From the NCBI GenBank assembly GCA_024639325.1, contig JAHEIO010000003.1, forward strand, positions 38,342-102,341: DNA of 64,000 bases, read 5' to 3'. Positions 36,020 through 44,977 of this stretch are shown here, piece by piece. The notes under the pieces were generated by a model that did no database searches, was not told where the DNA came from, and saw nothing but the letters and a program-made list of their open reading frames with translations. This stretch comes from Gammaproteobacteria bacterium. GTDB lineage: Bacteria > Pseudomonadota > Gammaproteobacteria > Arenicellales > JAANXG01. Position 1 is the first letter of the stretch, and the number at the start of each line of letters is the position of its first letter. Both the position numbers and the translations under genes were made by a program.

Positions 36020-37414
36020 TCAGCCGGCAACTTTTTCCGCGCAGGGCGGATCCAGCGACCGCCGTGACATTATCCTGTCGAGATGTGTGGCATAGTTTTC
36101 GATCTCGTCCACCGTTCTGGTTTCGGTTGCGCAGGTCAACAAGGCGTTACCCAGCTCGGGGTAATCTTCACTCAGGTCTATTCCGCCATTGATACCCTGG
36201 GCTTCGATGGCGCGCAGGACGTCGGTTACGGGCTGATCCAGCCGGACCACGGACTCGTGAAAGAACGGCGTTTCGAAGCAGCGGTAGACACCGTCGATCG
36301 CGGTCAGCTTTGCCAGCAGGATATTCGTATTGTGGTGGCATCGCGCCGCAACGCGCCGCAGACCCTCGGGGCCCAGCAGCGACATGTAGATCGTAGCGGC
36401 GACCACCATGAGCCCCTGGTTGGTGCAGATATTCGAGGTGGCCTTGGAACGTCTGATGTGCTGCTCGCGGGCCTGCAAGGTAAGCGTGAAACCCTCGTTT
36501 CCCTTGTCGTCGCGGGTCCTGCCCACGATCCGGCCCGGTATCTGCCGAACATACTTGTTCCTGCAGCACATGAATCCCATGTAGGGTCCGCCCGACGACA
36601 GGGGAATACCCAGCGGCTGACCCTCGCCGACAACGATGTCCGCGCCGTCGGCGCCCCACCGCCCCGGCGGCCTGAGCAGCGCCATCGCAGTGGGATTGAC
36701 CAGACCGATTACCAGGGCATCGAGTTCATGCGCGGCATCGGTGAGCGTATCCACGTCTTCCAGCAAACCGAAATAGTTGGGCTGCGGCACCACCACCGCG
36801 GCAACGGAACCCTTGTCGAAGGCCCGCAATACGTCGATATCAATCGTGCCCTCCGTGACGGAGAACGGGATTTCGACCAGTTCGATGCGCTGGTTCCTGA
36901 CTATGCTCTCCACGACTTTCCTGTAGCGCGGATTTACCGTACGCGGTATCACTACCTTATTCAGCTTTTTCCTGGCCCTAGCCGCGGCCAGAACCGCTTC
37001 CGCAAGAGCCGATGCACCCTCGTACAGGGACGCGTTGGACACGTCCAGCGCCATTAGGCTGCTCATCATGGTCTGGTACTCGTACAACAACTGTAGGGTA
37101 CCCTGGCTCGCCTCGGCCTGATAAGGGGTATACGCCGTGTAGAACTCCCCCCGGGTGGTCAGTTCCCAGACCGCGGCGGGAATATGGTGCTCGTAGACGC
37201 CGCCGCCGATGAAATTTATATAGTGGCCGTCTTGCCGGCTGCGCGCCAGCATTATCCGGCCCACGTCCATCTCGGAGATGCCGGATGGCACGCTGGTGAG
37301 TTTTCCGGAATGCAGATCGCCGGGTATCTCCGAGAACAATTCATCGATATCGGACACGCGGATGGCGTCCAGCATTTGCCGGATCTCTTCTTCGGTGTGT
37401 GGAATGAAAGGCAT
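36020..37414 (-). CDS. gcvPA: Glycine dehydrogenase (decarboxylating), subunit 1
   Basis: The N-terminal half of the split glycine decarboxylase, 464 residues. [18 protein letters not shown] is the conserved start. [36 protein letters not shown] and [16 protein letters not shown] are diagnostic, as is [25 protein letters not shown] with [10 protein letters not shown]. It pairs with GcvPB to form a heterotetramer; in E. coli the two are a single GcvP chain. It sits 66 bases after gcvH in the operon. Confidence 0.96.
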   Translation of the reverse strand: MPFIPHTEEEIRQMLDAIRVSDIDELFSEIPGDLHSGKLTSVPSGISEMDVGRIMLARSRQDGHYINFIGGGVYEHHIPAAVWELTTRGEFYTAYTPYQAEASQGTLQLLYEYQTMMSSLMALDVSNASLYEGASALAEAVLAAARARKKLNKVVIPRTVNPRYRKVVESIVRNQRIELVEIPFSVTEGTIDIDVLRAFDKGSVAAVVVPQPNYFGLLEDVDTLTDAAHELDALVIGLVNPTAMALLRPPGRWGADGADIVVGEGQPLGIPLSSGGPYMGFMCCRNKYVRQIPGRIVGRTRDDKGNEGFTLTLQAREQHIRRSKATSNICTNQGLMVVAATIYMSLLGPEGLRRVAARCHHNTNILLAKLTAIDGVYRCFETPFFHESVVRLDQPVTDVLRAIEAQGINGGIDLSEDYPELGNALLTCATETRTVDEIENYATHLDRIMSRRSLDPPCAEKVAG

Positions 37415-37480
37415 GATCTGCTGCTTGAGTCTGAGTAATGTGTAAGAAAGACCTCGGGGCGATATTCGAATACTGCCTGT

Positions 37481-37873
37481 TCAGCTGTCCGCCGCAACGA
37501 CGCCGGTGTAGCCTTCCGCATCCAGCAATTCGTCCAGTTCGCCCTCGTCGATGGGTCGCATTCGAAACAACCAGCCGTCGCCATATGGATCATTGTTTAC
37601 GGTTTCCGGGGCGTCCCTCAGCAAATCGTTCACCTCCACGATCTCGCCCGCGACTGGAGCATAGACGTCTGATGCGGCTTTTACCGATTCGACCACGGCG
37701 CAGTCCTCGCCGCCGCCGAGCGTACTTCCAACTTCAGGCAGCTCCACGAACACCATATCCCCCAGCTGCTCCTGCGCATGTTGTGTGATACCGACCTCAA
37801 GATAGCCGTCATCCATTGTTCGAATCCACTCGTGGCTCTTGGTATATCGAAGTTCACTCGGGATTTCACTCAT
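37481..37873 (-). CDS. gcvH: Glycine cleavage system H protein
   Basis: The lipoyl carrier that shuttles the methylamine group between P, T and L proteins. At 130 residues the length is normal. The lipoylation site is [15 protein letters not shown] (K65). [20 protein letters not shown] is the usual first strand. [23 protein letters not shown] and [10 protein letters not shown] are conserved. A good ribosome site (GGAGG) precedes the ATG. It lies 27 bases after gcvT. Confidence 0.97.
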   Translation of the reverse strand: MSEIPSELRYTKSHEWIRTMDDGYLEVGITQHAQEQLGDMVFVELPEVGSTLGGGEDCAVVESVKAASDVYAPVAGEIVEVNDLLRDAPETVNNDPYGDGWLFRMRPIDEGELDELLDAEGYTGVVAADS

Positions 37874-37900
37874 TATTTTTCCTCCAGGTGTTTCACAAAT

Positions 37901-39007
37901 TTATAAACAACTTGTGCCATTTCTGACGAACGGAAAGTCTACGACGCGCGCCGCCAAATTCTTTTCCCTCACCCCGACGGTGCATTCGTCGCCGGTTTCG
38001 ACGCCTGCGGGCACGCGCGCCAGTGCAATGGATTTTGACAGGGTCGGAGAAAAAGAACCGCTGGTGACCTCCCCGGCGCCGCGCTCTCCGCAGGACACCT
38101 GCTGATGGCTGCGAAGCACCCCCCGATCGAGCAAGACCAACCCCACGAGCTTGCGCGGCACACCGTGGTCACGTTGAACTTCCAGCGCCGCACGCCCGAT
38201 GAAGTCTCGTTCCGGTGGGTTCCAGCCAATGGTCCAGGACAGCCCCGACTCCAGAGGCGTGGTGGATTCATTCATATCGGAGCCATACAAATTCATGCCT
38301 GCTTCCAGTCGCAGCGTGTCGCGCGCACCCAGCCCGCATGGCATGACGTCGGCATCGATCAGCGCCTTCCACACGACGGGGCCGTTTTCAGCGGCCATGG
38401 CGATCTCGAAACCGTCCTCGCCGGTGTACCCGGTCCTGGCCACGAACAGGCTCTCGCTTTGCGCCGCGCTGAACACACCGATGTCCATGAGGTCCGGGGG
38501 CGCCGGCATATCGTTGATATTGGCAATGGCCCGCGCCGCCCTCTGCCGCGCTAGGGGGCCTTGCACGGCAATCATTGCCAGGTCCGTTCTCGCCGTGATC
38601 CGGATTTTCCCGAAGTCGCCGGCATTACGTCGGATCCAGTCCAGATCGGTGTCCGCCGTCGCCGCGTTTACGACCAGGCGAAAAGAATCACCTCCCAGGT
38701 AATACACGATCAGATCATCAATAACGCCTCCGTTCTCATTCAGCATGCACGTGTAAAGCGCCCTGCCGGCTTTTTCGAGCTTTGCCACGTTGTTTGCCAA
38801 CAAATACGACAGGAAATTTCGCGCCTCCTCGCCCGTGACATCGATATGCCGCATGTGAGACACATCGAACATGCCGGCGGCACTCCTTACAGCGCGATGT
38901 TCTTCCAGTTGTGAACCGTAGTGGAGCGGCATGTCCCAGCCGCCGAAATCGACTATCTTCGCGCCGGCTTCGACGTGTGCCTGGTACAGGGGGGTTCTGC
39001 GGCCCAT
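37901..39007 (-). CDS. gcvT: Glycine cleavage system T protein (aminomethyltransferase)
   Basis: This enzyme transfers the methylene group from GcvH to tetrahydrofolate and releases ammonia. About 368 residues. TPLYQAHVEAGAKIVDFGGWDMPLHYGSQLEEH is the conserved N-terminal region (quoted here only to identify it). The folate-site Asp follows in AAGMFDVSHMRHIDVTG, and ARTGYTGEDGFEIAM and GLGARDTLRLEAGMNLYG are typical. I start it at MGRRTPLY; the frame opens 12 codons upstream. It is first in the gcvT-H-PA-PB-pfkB transcript. No glycine riboswitch could be recognised in the 330 bases upstream. Confidence 0.95.
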   Translation of the reverse strand: MGRRTPLYQAHVEAGAKIVDFGGWDMPLHYGSQLEEHRAVRSAAGMFDVSHMRHIDVTGEEARNFLSYLLANNVAKLEKAGRALYTCMLNENGGVIDDLIVYYLGGDSFRLVVNAATADTDLDWIRRNAGDFGKIRITARTDLAMIAVQGPLARQRAARAIANINDMPAPPDLMDIGVFSAAQSESLFVARTGYTGEDGFEIAMAAENGPVVWKALIDADVMPCGLGARDTLRLEAGMNLYGSDMNESTTPLESGLSWTIGWNPPERDFIGRAALEVQRDHGVPRKLVGLVLLDRGVLRSHQQVSCGERGAGEVTSGSFSPTLSKSIALARVPAGVETGDECTVGVREKNLAARVVDFPFVRNGTSCL

Positions 39008-39218
39008 TCCGCTAGCCGCCACAGCGCCATGTCCGGGCCGCATTTGCCGGGCAGTTCAAGGCTTTTTGCAATCTGCCGTTCCTCTTTTGTTGGTTAATGG
39101 CCGTTCCGTTCGTATTGTCGTTCTGACCGCTATAGATCGTCCGAACCGGGTCTAATGCTACTTAGCCGGGAGCGCGATGCCAAGCACTAACCTGCATCCG
39201 GCTCTTTCTTTAGATGTG

Positions 39219-39238
39219 AATACGACTCATTCTTATTT
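39219..39238. promoter_or_regulatory. Candidate Fur box upstream of the iron permease
   Basis: AATACGACTCATTCTTATTT matches the classical 19-20 bp Fur consensus (AATGATAATCATTATCATTT) at 14 of 20 positions by eye, with the right half nearly complete. It lies about 100 bases upstream of an iron ABC permease and 2.2 kb from fur, in an AT-rich patch of the gcvT-permease intergenic region. The rest of that 330-base region shows no gene. Confidence 0.35.
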
Positions 39239-39337
39239 ATACTACTGGTTCCCCATCCGGGCATCAAACATCTCGAGCAAGCAGACGCCGACACCCGTGG
39301 TTTCCAACGATACTATGCCAAGTCTTCTGGTGGCGCG

Positions 39338-40984
39338 ATGACGCACTGGCGCATCGCGGTCGTCTCTGTCGCGGCGCTTTTTGCCATGCCGATACTGTTC
39401 GTCCTCGGCTCGGTCTTCATTCCCGCCGGAGAGATTTGGGATCACCTGGTCGAAACCAGGCTGTTCGACTATGTCGTGAATTCGCTGGCGCTGATGTTCG
39501 GGGTGGGAGTTGGCGTGCTGCTGATCGGCGTCAGCACCGCCTGGCTGACGGTAAATTTCGAGTTCTTGGGACGCCGTACGTTCGTCTGGATGCTGCTTTT
39601 GCCCCTGGCAATGCCGGCGTACATCATTGCCTATGCCTACACCGGACTACTCGACTTTTCCGGGCCGGTTCAAACGCTTCTGCGATCCCTGTTCGAGCTC
39701 CAGGGCGGCGAGTACTGGTTTCCTCGGATACGGTCGCTGACCGGCGCCATGCTGATGTTGACATTCGTTCTCTACCCCTATGTCTATCTGTTGGCTCGAT
39801 CAGCTTTTCTCGAACAGTCGGTTGCCGCATCCGATGCCGGCCGTTTGCTCGGCTGCACACCCTGGCAGAACTTCTGGCGAGTGACGGTACCTATGGCACG
39901 CCCCGCGGTCATTGCCGGGCTGTCGCTCGCACTCATGGAGACACTGGCCGATTACGGGACCGTTCAGTACTTTGGCATAGATACGTTCACCACGGGAATT
40001 TTCAGGACGTGGTTCGGTTTGGGCGACAGCGGCGCGGCTACCCAGCTTTCCGCCGTATTACTTACGTTCGTGTTCGCGCTGATCATGATCGAATACTGGT
40101 CCAGACGCCGGGCGCGTTTCCACCATGTGGGCAGCAGGGAGATCGCGCTGACTCGCATACGGCTGCATTCCGGGATCGGATCCATGGCGTTTTTGTGGTG
40201 TGCCGCACCAATATTGCTCGGATTCTTCATTCCATTCGCACTGCTGATGTACTGGTCGTGGACAACCGCCGGGGACATGCTGGACAGGAGCTTCTTCATT
40301 CTCGCCGGCAACAGTTTCGCGCTTGCGGGAGTAACCGCGGTGCTCGCGGTGGCCCTGTCCCTGGTACTGGTCTACGGAAGGAGGCTTGTACCGACCCGGC
40401 TGGTCAGAGCATCCGTACGGATCACCAGTCTCGGCTACGCAATCCCGGGAACGGTAATCGCAGTAGGCGTGGTCATACCCATGGGTTGGATCGACAATGC
40501 GATCAATGACTGGTTCGAACGCACATTCGATATAACCATTGGATTATTGTTCAGCGGGACCTTGTTTACGCTGGTATTCGCATACCTCGTGCGCTTCCTC
40601 GCTGTATCGCTGCAGACGGTGGGGTCCGGTTTGAACAACGTCAGATCGAGCATGGACGATGCGGCAAGGAGCCTTGGACGTAATCCGCGGCAGGTACTTG
40701 CCAGCGTGCATATACCCATGATTCGCGGCAGCCTGCTGACCGCCGGACTCATCGTATTCGTGGACGTTCTGAAAGAGCTGCCGGCAACGCTGATCCTGCG
40801 CCCGTTCAATTTCAACACGTTGGCCGTGCGCGCGTACGAACTGGCCTCGGACGAACGATTAATGGATTCGGCGACATCCGCGACGGCGATCGTAGCCGTC
40901 GGATTGATACCCGTCATCTTGTTGAGCCGGACCATAGAGAGGACGAGGAGCACCGAGGTAATGGTGGTTGATCAGTCGGCTTAG
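39338..40984 (+). CDS. Iron(III) ABC transporter permease (FbpB type)
   Basis: A 548-residue inner-membrane protein with about 12 helices, made of two homologous halves as in FbpB/SfuB. Each half carries an EAA-type loop: AASDAGRLLGCTPWQNFWRVTVPMARPAV and DDAARSLGRNPRQVLASVHIPMIRGS, where it would contact the ATPase. LADYGTVQYFGIDTFTTGIFRTW is typical of ferric-iron permeases. No FbpA or FbpC is adjacent, so the partners must be encoded elsewhere. Its stop overlaps that of fur (shared TTAG at 40981-40984). A possible Fur box lies about 100 bases upstream. Confidence 0.88.
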   Translation: MTHWRIAVVSVAALFAMPILFVLGSVFIPAGEIWDHLVETRLFDYVVNSLALMFGVGVGVLLIGVSTAWLTVNFEFLGRRTFVWMLLLPLAMPAYIIAYAYTGLLDFSGPVQTLLRSLFELQGGEYWFPRIRSLTGAMLMLTFVLYPYVYLLARSAFLEQSVAASDAGRLLGCTPWQNFWRVTVPMARPAVIAGLSLALMETLADYGTVQYFGIDTFTTGIFRTWFGLGDSGAATQLSAVLLTFVFALIMIEYWSRRRARFHHVGSREIALTRIRLHSGIGSMAFLWCAAPILLGFFIPFALLMYWSWTTAGDMLDRSFFILAGNSFALAGVTAVLAVALSLVLVYGRRLVPTRLVRASVRITSLGYAIPGTVIAVGVVIPMGWIDNAINDWFERTFDITIGLLFSGTLFTLVFAYLVRFLAVSLQTVGSGLNNVRSSMDDAARSLGRNPRQVLASVHIPMIRGSLLTAGLIVFVDVLKELPATLILRPFNFNTLAVRAYELASDERLMDSATSATAIVAVGLIPVILLSRTIERTRSTEVMVVDQSA

Positions 40985-41430
40985 CCCCGCTTTTTCTTCT
41001 TCATGGAGCATTTGCCGCTCGTTTTCATGCCCTCGCAGACGCCATACATATACAGGCTGTGGTCCTCCAGGACGAAACCGACTTCCTTTGATACCTGCTT
41101 CTGCCGCTCTTCGATAACCTTGTCGAAAAATTCGAATACTTCTCCGCACTCAAGGCACAACATGTGATCATGGTGACCCTCGTCATCGAGTTCGAATACC
41201 GATCTGCCGCCCTCGAAGCTGTGCCGTATAACGAGTCCGACACCTTCGAATTGTGTTAGTACGCGGTAGACGGTGGCCAGGCCGATTTCCAGATCCATCT
41301 CGAGGAGTTTCTTGTACACATCTTCCGCTGACAAATGCCGGACCGGCGCGCTCTCGAGCACTTCGAGTATCTTCAATCGTGGAACGGTCGATTTGAGGCC
41401 GGCTTTTTTTAAATCGGCAGCGGTGTTCAT
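40981..41430 (-). CDS. fur: Ferric uptake regulator
   Basis: An iron-responsive repressor of 149 residues. LKSTVPRLKILEVLES and LATVYRVLTQFEGVGLV are the winged-helix DNA-binding region. GHHDHMLCLECGEVFEF holds the His cluster and CxxC metal ligands, and EDHSLYMYGVCEGM the C-terminal site. The ATG at 41430 was chosen; the frame extends one TTG codon further. A basic KKKK tail ends the protein. It converges with the iron permease and diverges from a PhnD-like gene. Confidence 0.96.
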   Translation of the reverse strand: MNTAADLKKAGLKSTVPRLKILEVLESAPVRHLSAEDVYKKLLEMDLEIGLATVYRVLTQFEGVGLVIRHSFEGGRSVFELDDEGHHDHMLCLECGEVFEFFDKVIEERQKQVSKEVGFVLEDHSLYMYGVCEGMKTSGKCSMKKKKRG

Positions 41431-41516
41431 CAATGCGGGCTCGCACGCGGTAGACGTGCCACAATAACTTCATCACGAAAATATCTCAATATCAGGGTAT
41501 ATAGCGCGATTCTCAT

Positions 41517-42458
41517 ATGTCGAAAGTAAACAGCATCTTGAATTACCACCGTCTTCCTAATTTATTCAACCGCATGAATTCTAAGGTGAGGTTGTCACGC
41601 CGCGACAACAAACTGATTGGCGCTCGAACCCGGTCGCCGCACAGAACGATCAGGGCCGTGCTGTTTTCAGTTGCGGCCATGCTATGCTCGGCGTGGGTCG
41701 ATGCGCATGCCGAAGACTATCTGATCGGTTCGTCTCCCAGCCTTACCCGAGAGCAGGGTGAAAAGATCTTTCAGCCAATAGCGGAGCTGCTGGGGAAGGC
41801 TACCGGGGAGAAGTTCGAATACAGCTACACCGCCCACTGGCCGGGCTATATCGAAGATATGCGCAATTCGAAGCACAGCCTGTTGTTCGATGAACCGCAC
41901 CTCGTCAGCTGGCGACTCGAAAACGGAACTCACAGCCCCGTCGTCAAACTTTCTGGAGATATGGGTTTCGTTATAACCGCGAGAAGAAACGACGAATCCA
42001 TCGTGCAGCTCTCGGATCTCGCCGGTCGTATCGTGTGCGCCCGTGCACCGCCGGCACTGGACGGACTCATACTGTACGAACAATTCGAAAATCCGAGCCG
42101 ACAACCCCAGATCCTGCCGACTGCAAATTTTCGCGATGGGTACGATCAGCTGTTAAACGAACGCTGTCGAGCCGCGGTCCTGCCGACAACGCTGTATGAG
42201 GCCCTGTCGCTTGGCAGCGGTGAACTCCGTGTGCTGTTCCTGAGCGAAGCTTTTCCGAACTGGACGCTGACCGCGGACAATCGGATTCCACAACCGGTTC
42301 TGAACGAGATACGGGCGGCGCTGTTGGATTCCAACAACGAAAATATTACCGGGGCAATTGCAGGCGAAATAGATCCGGGAAAACAGGTACTCCGGGCGAG
42401 CGTGGATGAATATCCGGGCTACAGCCGCCTGTTGCAGGACTTCTGGGGTCTGCGTTGA
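41517..42458 (+). CDS. PhnD-like periplasmic binding protein (orphan)
   Basis: A predicted secreted solute-binding protein of the phosphate/phosphonate (PhnD) superfamily. After a basic N-terminus, RAVLFSVAAMLCSAWVDAHA forms the signal peptide. DYLIGSSPSLTREQGEKIFQPIAELLGKATG is the usual opening, followed by HSLLFDEPHLVSWR, LAGRIVCARAPPALDG and RCRAAVLPTTLYEAL. No permease or ATPase is adjacent. The first ATG gives an unusually long N-terminal region; ATG 41574 would place the signal peptide better. A half Fur-like motif (GATTCTCAT, 41508-41516) abuts the first start. The ligand is unknown. Confidence 0.7.
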   Translation: MSKVNSILNYHRLPNLFNRMNSKVRLSRRDNKLIGARTRSPHRTIRAVLFSVAAMLCSAWVDAHAEDYLIGSSPSLTREQGEKIFQPIAELLGKATGEKFEYSYTAHWPGYIEDMRNSKHSLLFDEPHLVSWRLENGTHSPVVKLSGDMGFVITARRNDESIVQLSDLAGRIVCARAPPALDGLILYEQFENPSRQPQILPTANFRDGYDQLLNERCRAAVLPTTLYEALSLGSGELRVLFLSEAFPNWTLTADNRIPQPVLNEIRAALLDSNNENITGAIAGEIDPGKQVLRASVDEYPGYSRLLQDFWGLR

Positions 42459-42466
42459 ACTCCGGC

Positions 42467-43711
42467 TCAGATCTCTCTCTGGACCCGTTTTGCCAATCTG
42501 CCGATGGTCAATCCCTGGACGATAATGGAAAACACCACCACGATGTAAGTCATCGCAACGATGACGTCGCGCATCGGACTCGGCGGCAGGGATAAAGCCA
42601 GCGCCACCGAGATTCCTCCCCTGATCCCGCCCCAGACCAGGATTTTGATGATGTGCGGGGAAAACTCACGCTTGAGCTTCAGCAGGCTTACAGGGAGCGC
42701 CACGCTGACGGTTCTTGCCAGCAGCACCAACGGGATCATCAACAAACCGGCAATCAGGTACTCCTGGGTGAACTGCAGTATCAGCACCTCCAGACCGATC
42801 AGCACGAACAACACGGCATTGAGCACCTCGTCCACCAGTTCCCAGAATGTATCGAGATGTTCACGGGTTTGATCCGACATTGCCAGGACCCTTCCACGAT
42901 TTCCGATCAGCAGGCCGGCAATAACGATCGCAATCGGACCGGATAAATGAAACGCCAGGGCCAGCGCATAACCACCCATCACCAGCGCCAGGGTAACAAG
43001 CACCTCGACCTGGTAGTTATCAACGCCGCGCAGGAGAAAGTAGCCGGCGTACCCCAACCCCAGGCCGAACACGATGCCGCCTACGGCCTCCTGGAAGAAA
43101 AGCAATGCGGCCGATCCGAACGAGACTTGGTCCGGGTTCATTGCCAGCCCGGCGATGACAAGGAAAATAACCACGCCGACGCCGTCGTTGAACAACGACT
43201 CACCGGCAATCTTGGTTTCGATTGATTTTGCAATACCGACGCTCTTCAACGTCGCCATAACGGCAATAGGATCGGTCGGTGAGATCAGTGCGCCGAACAG
43301 CAGGCAATAGATCAAGGGGATGCCTATGCCCAGCCAATCGAGAACCAGCCAGGCCAGCAGCCCGACAATAATCGTCGACATCAATACGCCAATCGTAGCG
43401 AGCAGGGTAATCAGCCACTTTTGCTGCCTCAAGTCACTTAGATTGATGTGAAGCGCCCCGGCGAACAACAGGAAACTCAGCATGCCCTGCATCAGGGTCT
43501 CGTCGAAGTCCACACTCAGCAGGGCACGCTCGGCAACTTCCTCGAATTGCGTAATGCCCAACTCGCCGATCAGTATCAACAATAAGGATAACAGCAGAGC
43601 GATCAGCATGACGCCGATGGTGGTCGGCAGGCCGATGAACCTGTGGTTGACGTAGCTGAACAGCGCGGACAGCGTCATCAGGATAGCGGCGAGATTCAGC
43701 GTTTCGTTCAC
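42467..43711 (-). CDS. Na+/H+ antiporter, CPA1 family
   Basis: A 414-residue inner-membrane antiporter that exchanges sodium or potassium for protons. About 12 helices are visible. The conserved FGALISPTDPIAVMATLK (TDP motif), GESLFNDGVGVVIFLVI (ND motif) and WGGIRGGISVALALSLP near the end are the CPA1/NhaP signature. It lacks the large cytoplasmic regulatory tail of eukaryotic members. It is convergent with the PhnD-like gene and 57 bases downstream of the ubiquinone gene block on the same strand. Useful for salt and pH control. Confidence 0.92.
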   Translation of the reverse strand: MNETLNLAAILMTLSALFSYVNHRFIGLPTTIGVMLIALLLSLLLILIGELGITQFEEVAERALLSVDFDETLMQGMLSFLLFAGALHINLSDLRQQKWLITLLATIGVLMSTIIVGLLAWLVLDWLGIGIPLIYCLLFGALISPTDPIAVMATLKSVGIAKSIETKIAGESLFNDGVGVVIFLVIAGLAMNPDQVSFGSAALLFFQEAVGGIVFGLGLGYAGYFLLRGVDNYQVEVLVTLALVMGGYALALAFHLSGPIAIVIAGLLIGNRGRVLAMSDQTREHLDTFWELVDEVLNAVLFVLIGLEVLILQFTQEYLIAGLLMIPLVLLARTVSVALPVSLLKLKREFSPHIIKILVWGGIRGGISVALALSLPPSPMRDVIVAMTYIVVVFSIIVQGLTIGRLAKRVQREI

Positions 43712-43768
43712 TACCGCAGCATATGCTCGACTTCAGCCTGCATATGGAATCCCCGGCGAGAGCCGCGT

Positions 43769-44977
43769 TCAGCCCGCAAATTTCGACAGATCACCGCTCA
43801 ATCCCATGGCTCTGTGGGCGAATACGGATTTGAGCGGACCGATTGCGTTGGTCAGTCGCAGCCCCAGTCCGCGGACCTCGCTGACAAATTCATGATCCGT
43901 ACCGAACAGTTTTTCTATTCCGTTCATGGCGTGATACATCAACAAGTTTTCGCCTTTTCGCCACCTTTCATAACGGCGCAGCGTCAATTCGCCCCCAATA
44001 TCCTTGTTTAGTGCCCGGGCCTCGATCATCACCTCGGCCAGTGCGGCCGCATCCTGGAATCCGAGGTTTACACCCTGCCCGGCCAGAGGGTGCACCACGT
44101 GAGCGGCGTCCCCCACGAGAGCGGTCCGTTTACCGACATATTGCCGTGCGTGGGACGACCTGAGGCTGAATGTTTTTCTGGGACCCACTTCAACGACCCC
44201 ACCCAGCTTGAACTCGAAAGCGCGGGCCAGCTCGCTGGCGAATCGTTCATCGTTTCGAGACATCAGCTCTGCCGCGGTGTTCTGCTCACAGCTCCAGACG
44301 ATGGAACAATGTCCATCGGCCAGCGGCAGGAACGCAAGCGGTCCGGTCGAGAGGAATCTCTGCCATGCGGTCTGCCGATGTCCGAGTTCCGTAGCGACGG
44401 TTGAGACGATCCCCAGCTGCCCGAAATCCCGCGACTCGATCTCGATATCCAGGGTCTTGCGGACCCACGAGCCGGCGCCATCGGCGCCAACCAGGACTCC
44501 GGCCCGAATGATTGCCCCGTCGGAGAGCTTCAGCGTTACGCGATCGCCGACACTGTCGAATGCGGCTACTTCCACACCGGCCAGGACCCTGACGTTGGCC
44601 GTATGAAGCAATTCCTGATGCAATGCGTACGCCACGAGGTTGTTTTCGACAATGGTCCCCAGGTGGGTTACCCCCAGTTCCGCGCTGTCGAATTCAATAC
44701 TGCCGCTGCTGTTTGCGTCCCAGACGAACATACGAACGTAGGGCGATATCCGATACCCTGCGATTGTGTCCCATGCCCCGGCAGCGGCAAGTATGCGTTC
44801 GGACCCCGGATTGATGGCACTCACGCGTGCATCGTGCACGGCCGGGTCGCGTTGTTCGATCAATCCGTCCCTTTCCAGCACCGCAACCTTGAAGTCAGCC
44901 CGTGCCAGCAGTTGCGCGAGCGCTGCGCCGACCATGCCCGCACCCACTATGGCAACGTCGTAATCAATGCGGCGCAT
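43769..44977 (-). CDS. Ubiquinone-biosynthesis FAD monooxygenase (UbiI/VisC-like)
   Basis: A 402-residue flavoprotein hydroxylase of the UbiH/UbiI/UbiF/COQ6 family, which adds a ring hydroxyl to a polyprenyl phenol at the membrane. YDVAIVGAGMVGAALAQLLARAD is the FAD-binding dinucleotide fold. GVLVGADGAGSWVRKTL and VGDAAHVVHPLAGQGVNLGFQDAAAL are the family motifs. By position in the ygfB-pepP-ubiH-visC block it is the VisC/UbiI member (C5 hydroxylation in E. coli), but similarity alone cannot separate it from UbiF. Its start overlaps the end of ubiH by 14 bases. Confidence 0.88.
   Translation of the reverse strand: MRRIDYDVAIVGAGMVGAALAQLLARADFKVAVLERDGLIEQRDPAVHDARVSAINPGSERILAAAGAWDTIAGYRISPYVRMFVWDANSSGSIEFDSAELGVTHLGTIVENNLVAYALHQELLHTANVRVLAGVEVAAFDSVGDRVTLKLSDGAIIRAGVLVGADGAGSWVRKTLDIEIESRDFGQLGIVSTVATELGHRQTAWQRFLSTGPLAFLPLADGHCSIVWSCEQNTAAELMSRNDERFASELARAFEFKLGGVVEVGPRKTFSLRSSHARQYVGKRTALVGDAAHVVHPLAGQGVNLGFQDAAALAEVMIEARALNKDIGGELTLRRYERWRKGENLLMYHAMNGIEKLFGTDHEFVSEVRGLGLRLTNAIGPLKSVFAHRAMGLSGDLSKFAG

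Noticed and set aside
39008..39337. Glycine riboswitch upstream of gcvT
   Set aside because: The conserved glycine-aptamer cores could not be found on the minus strand; the region looks like an ordinary promoter region.
41428..41442. CAATGCGGGCT near fur as another element end
   Set aside because: Only about ten bases match the terminal repeat; within chance and no partner end is seen.
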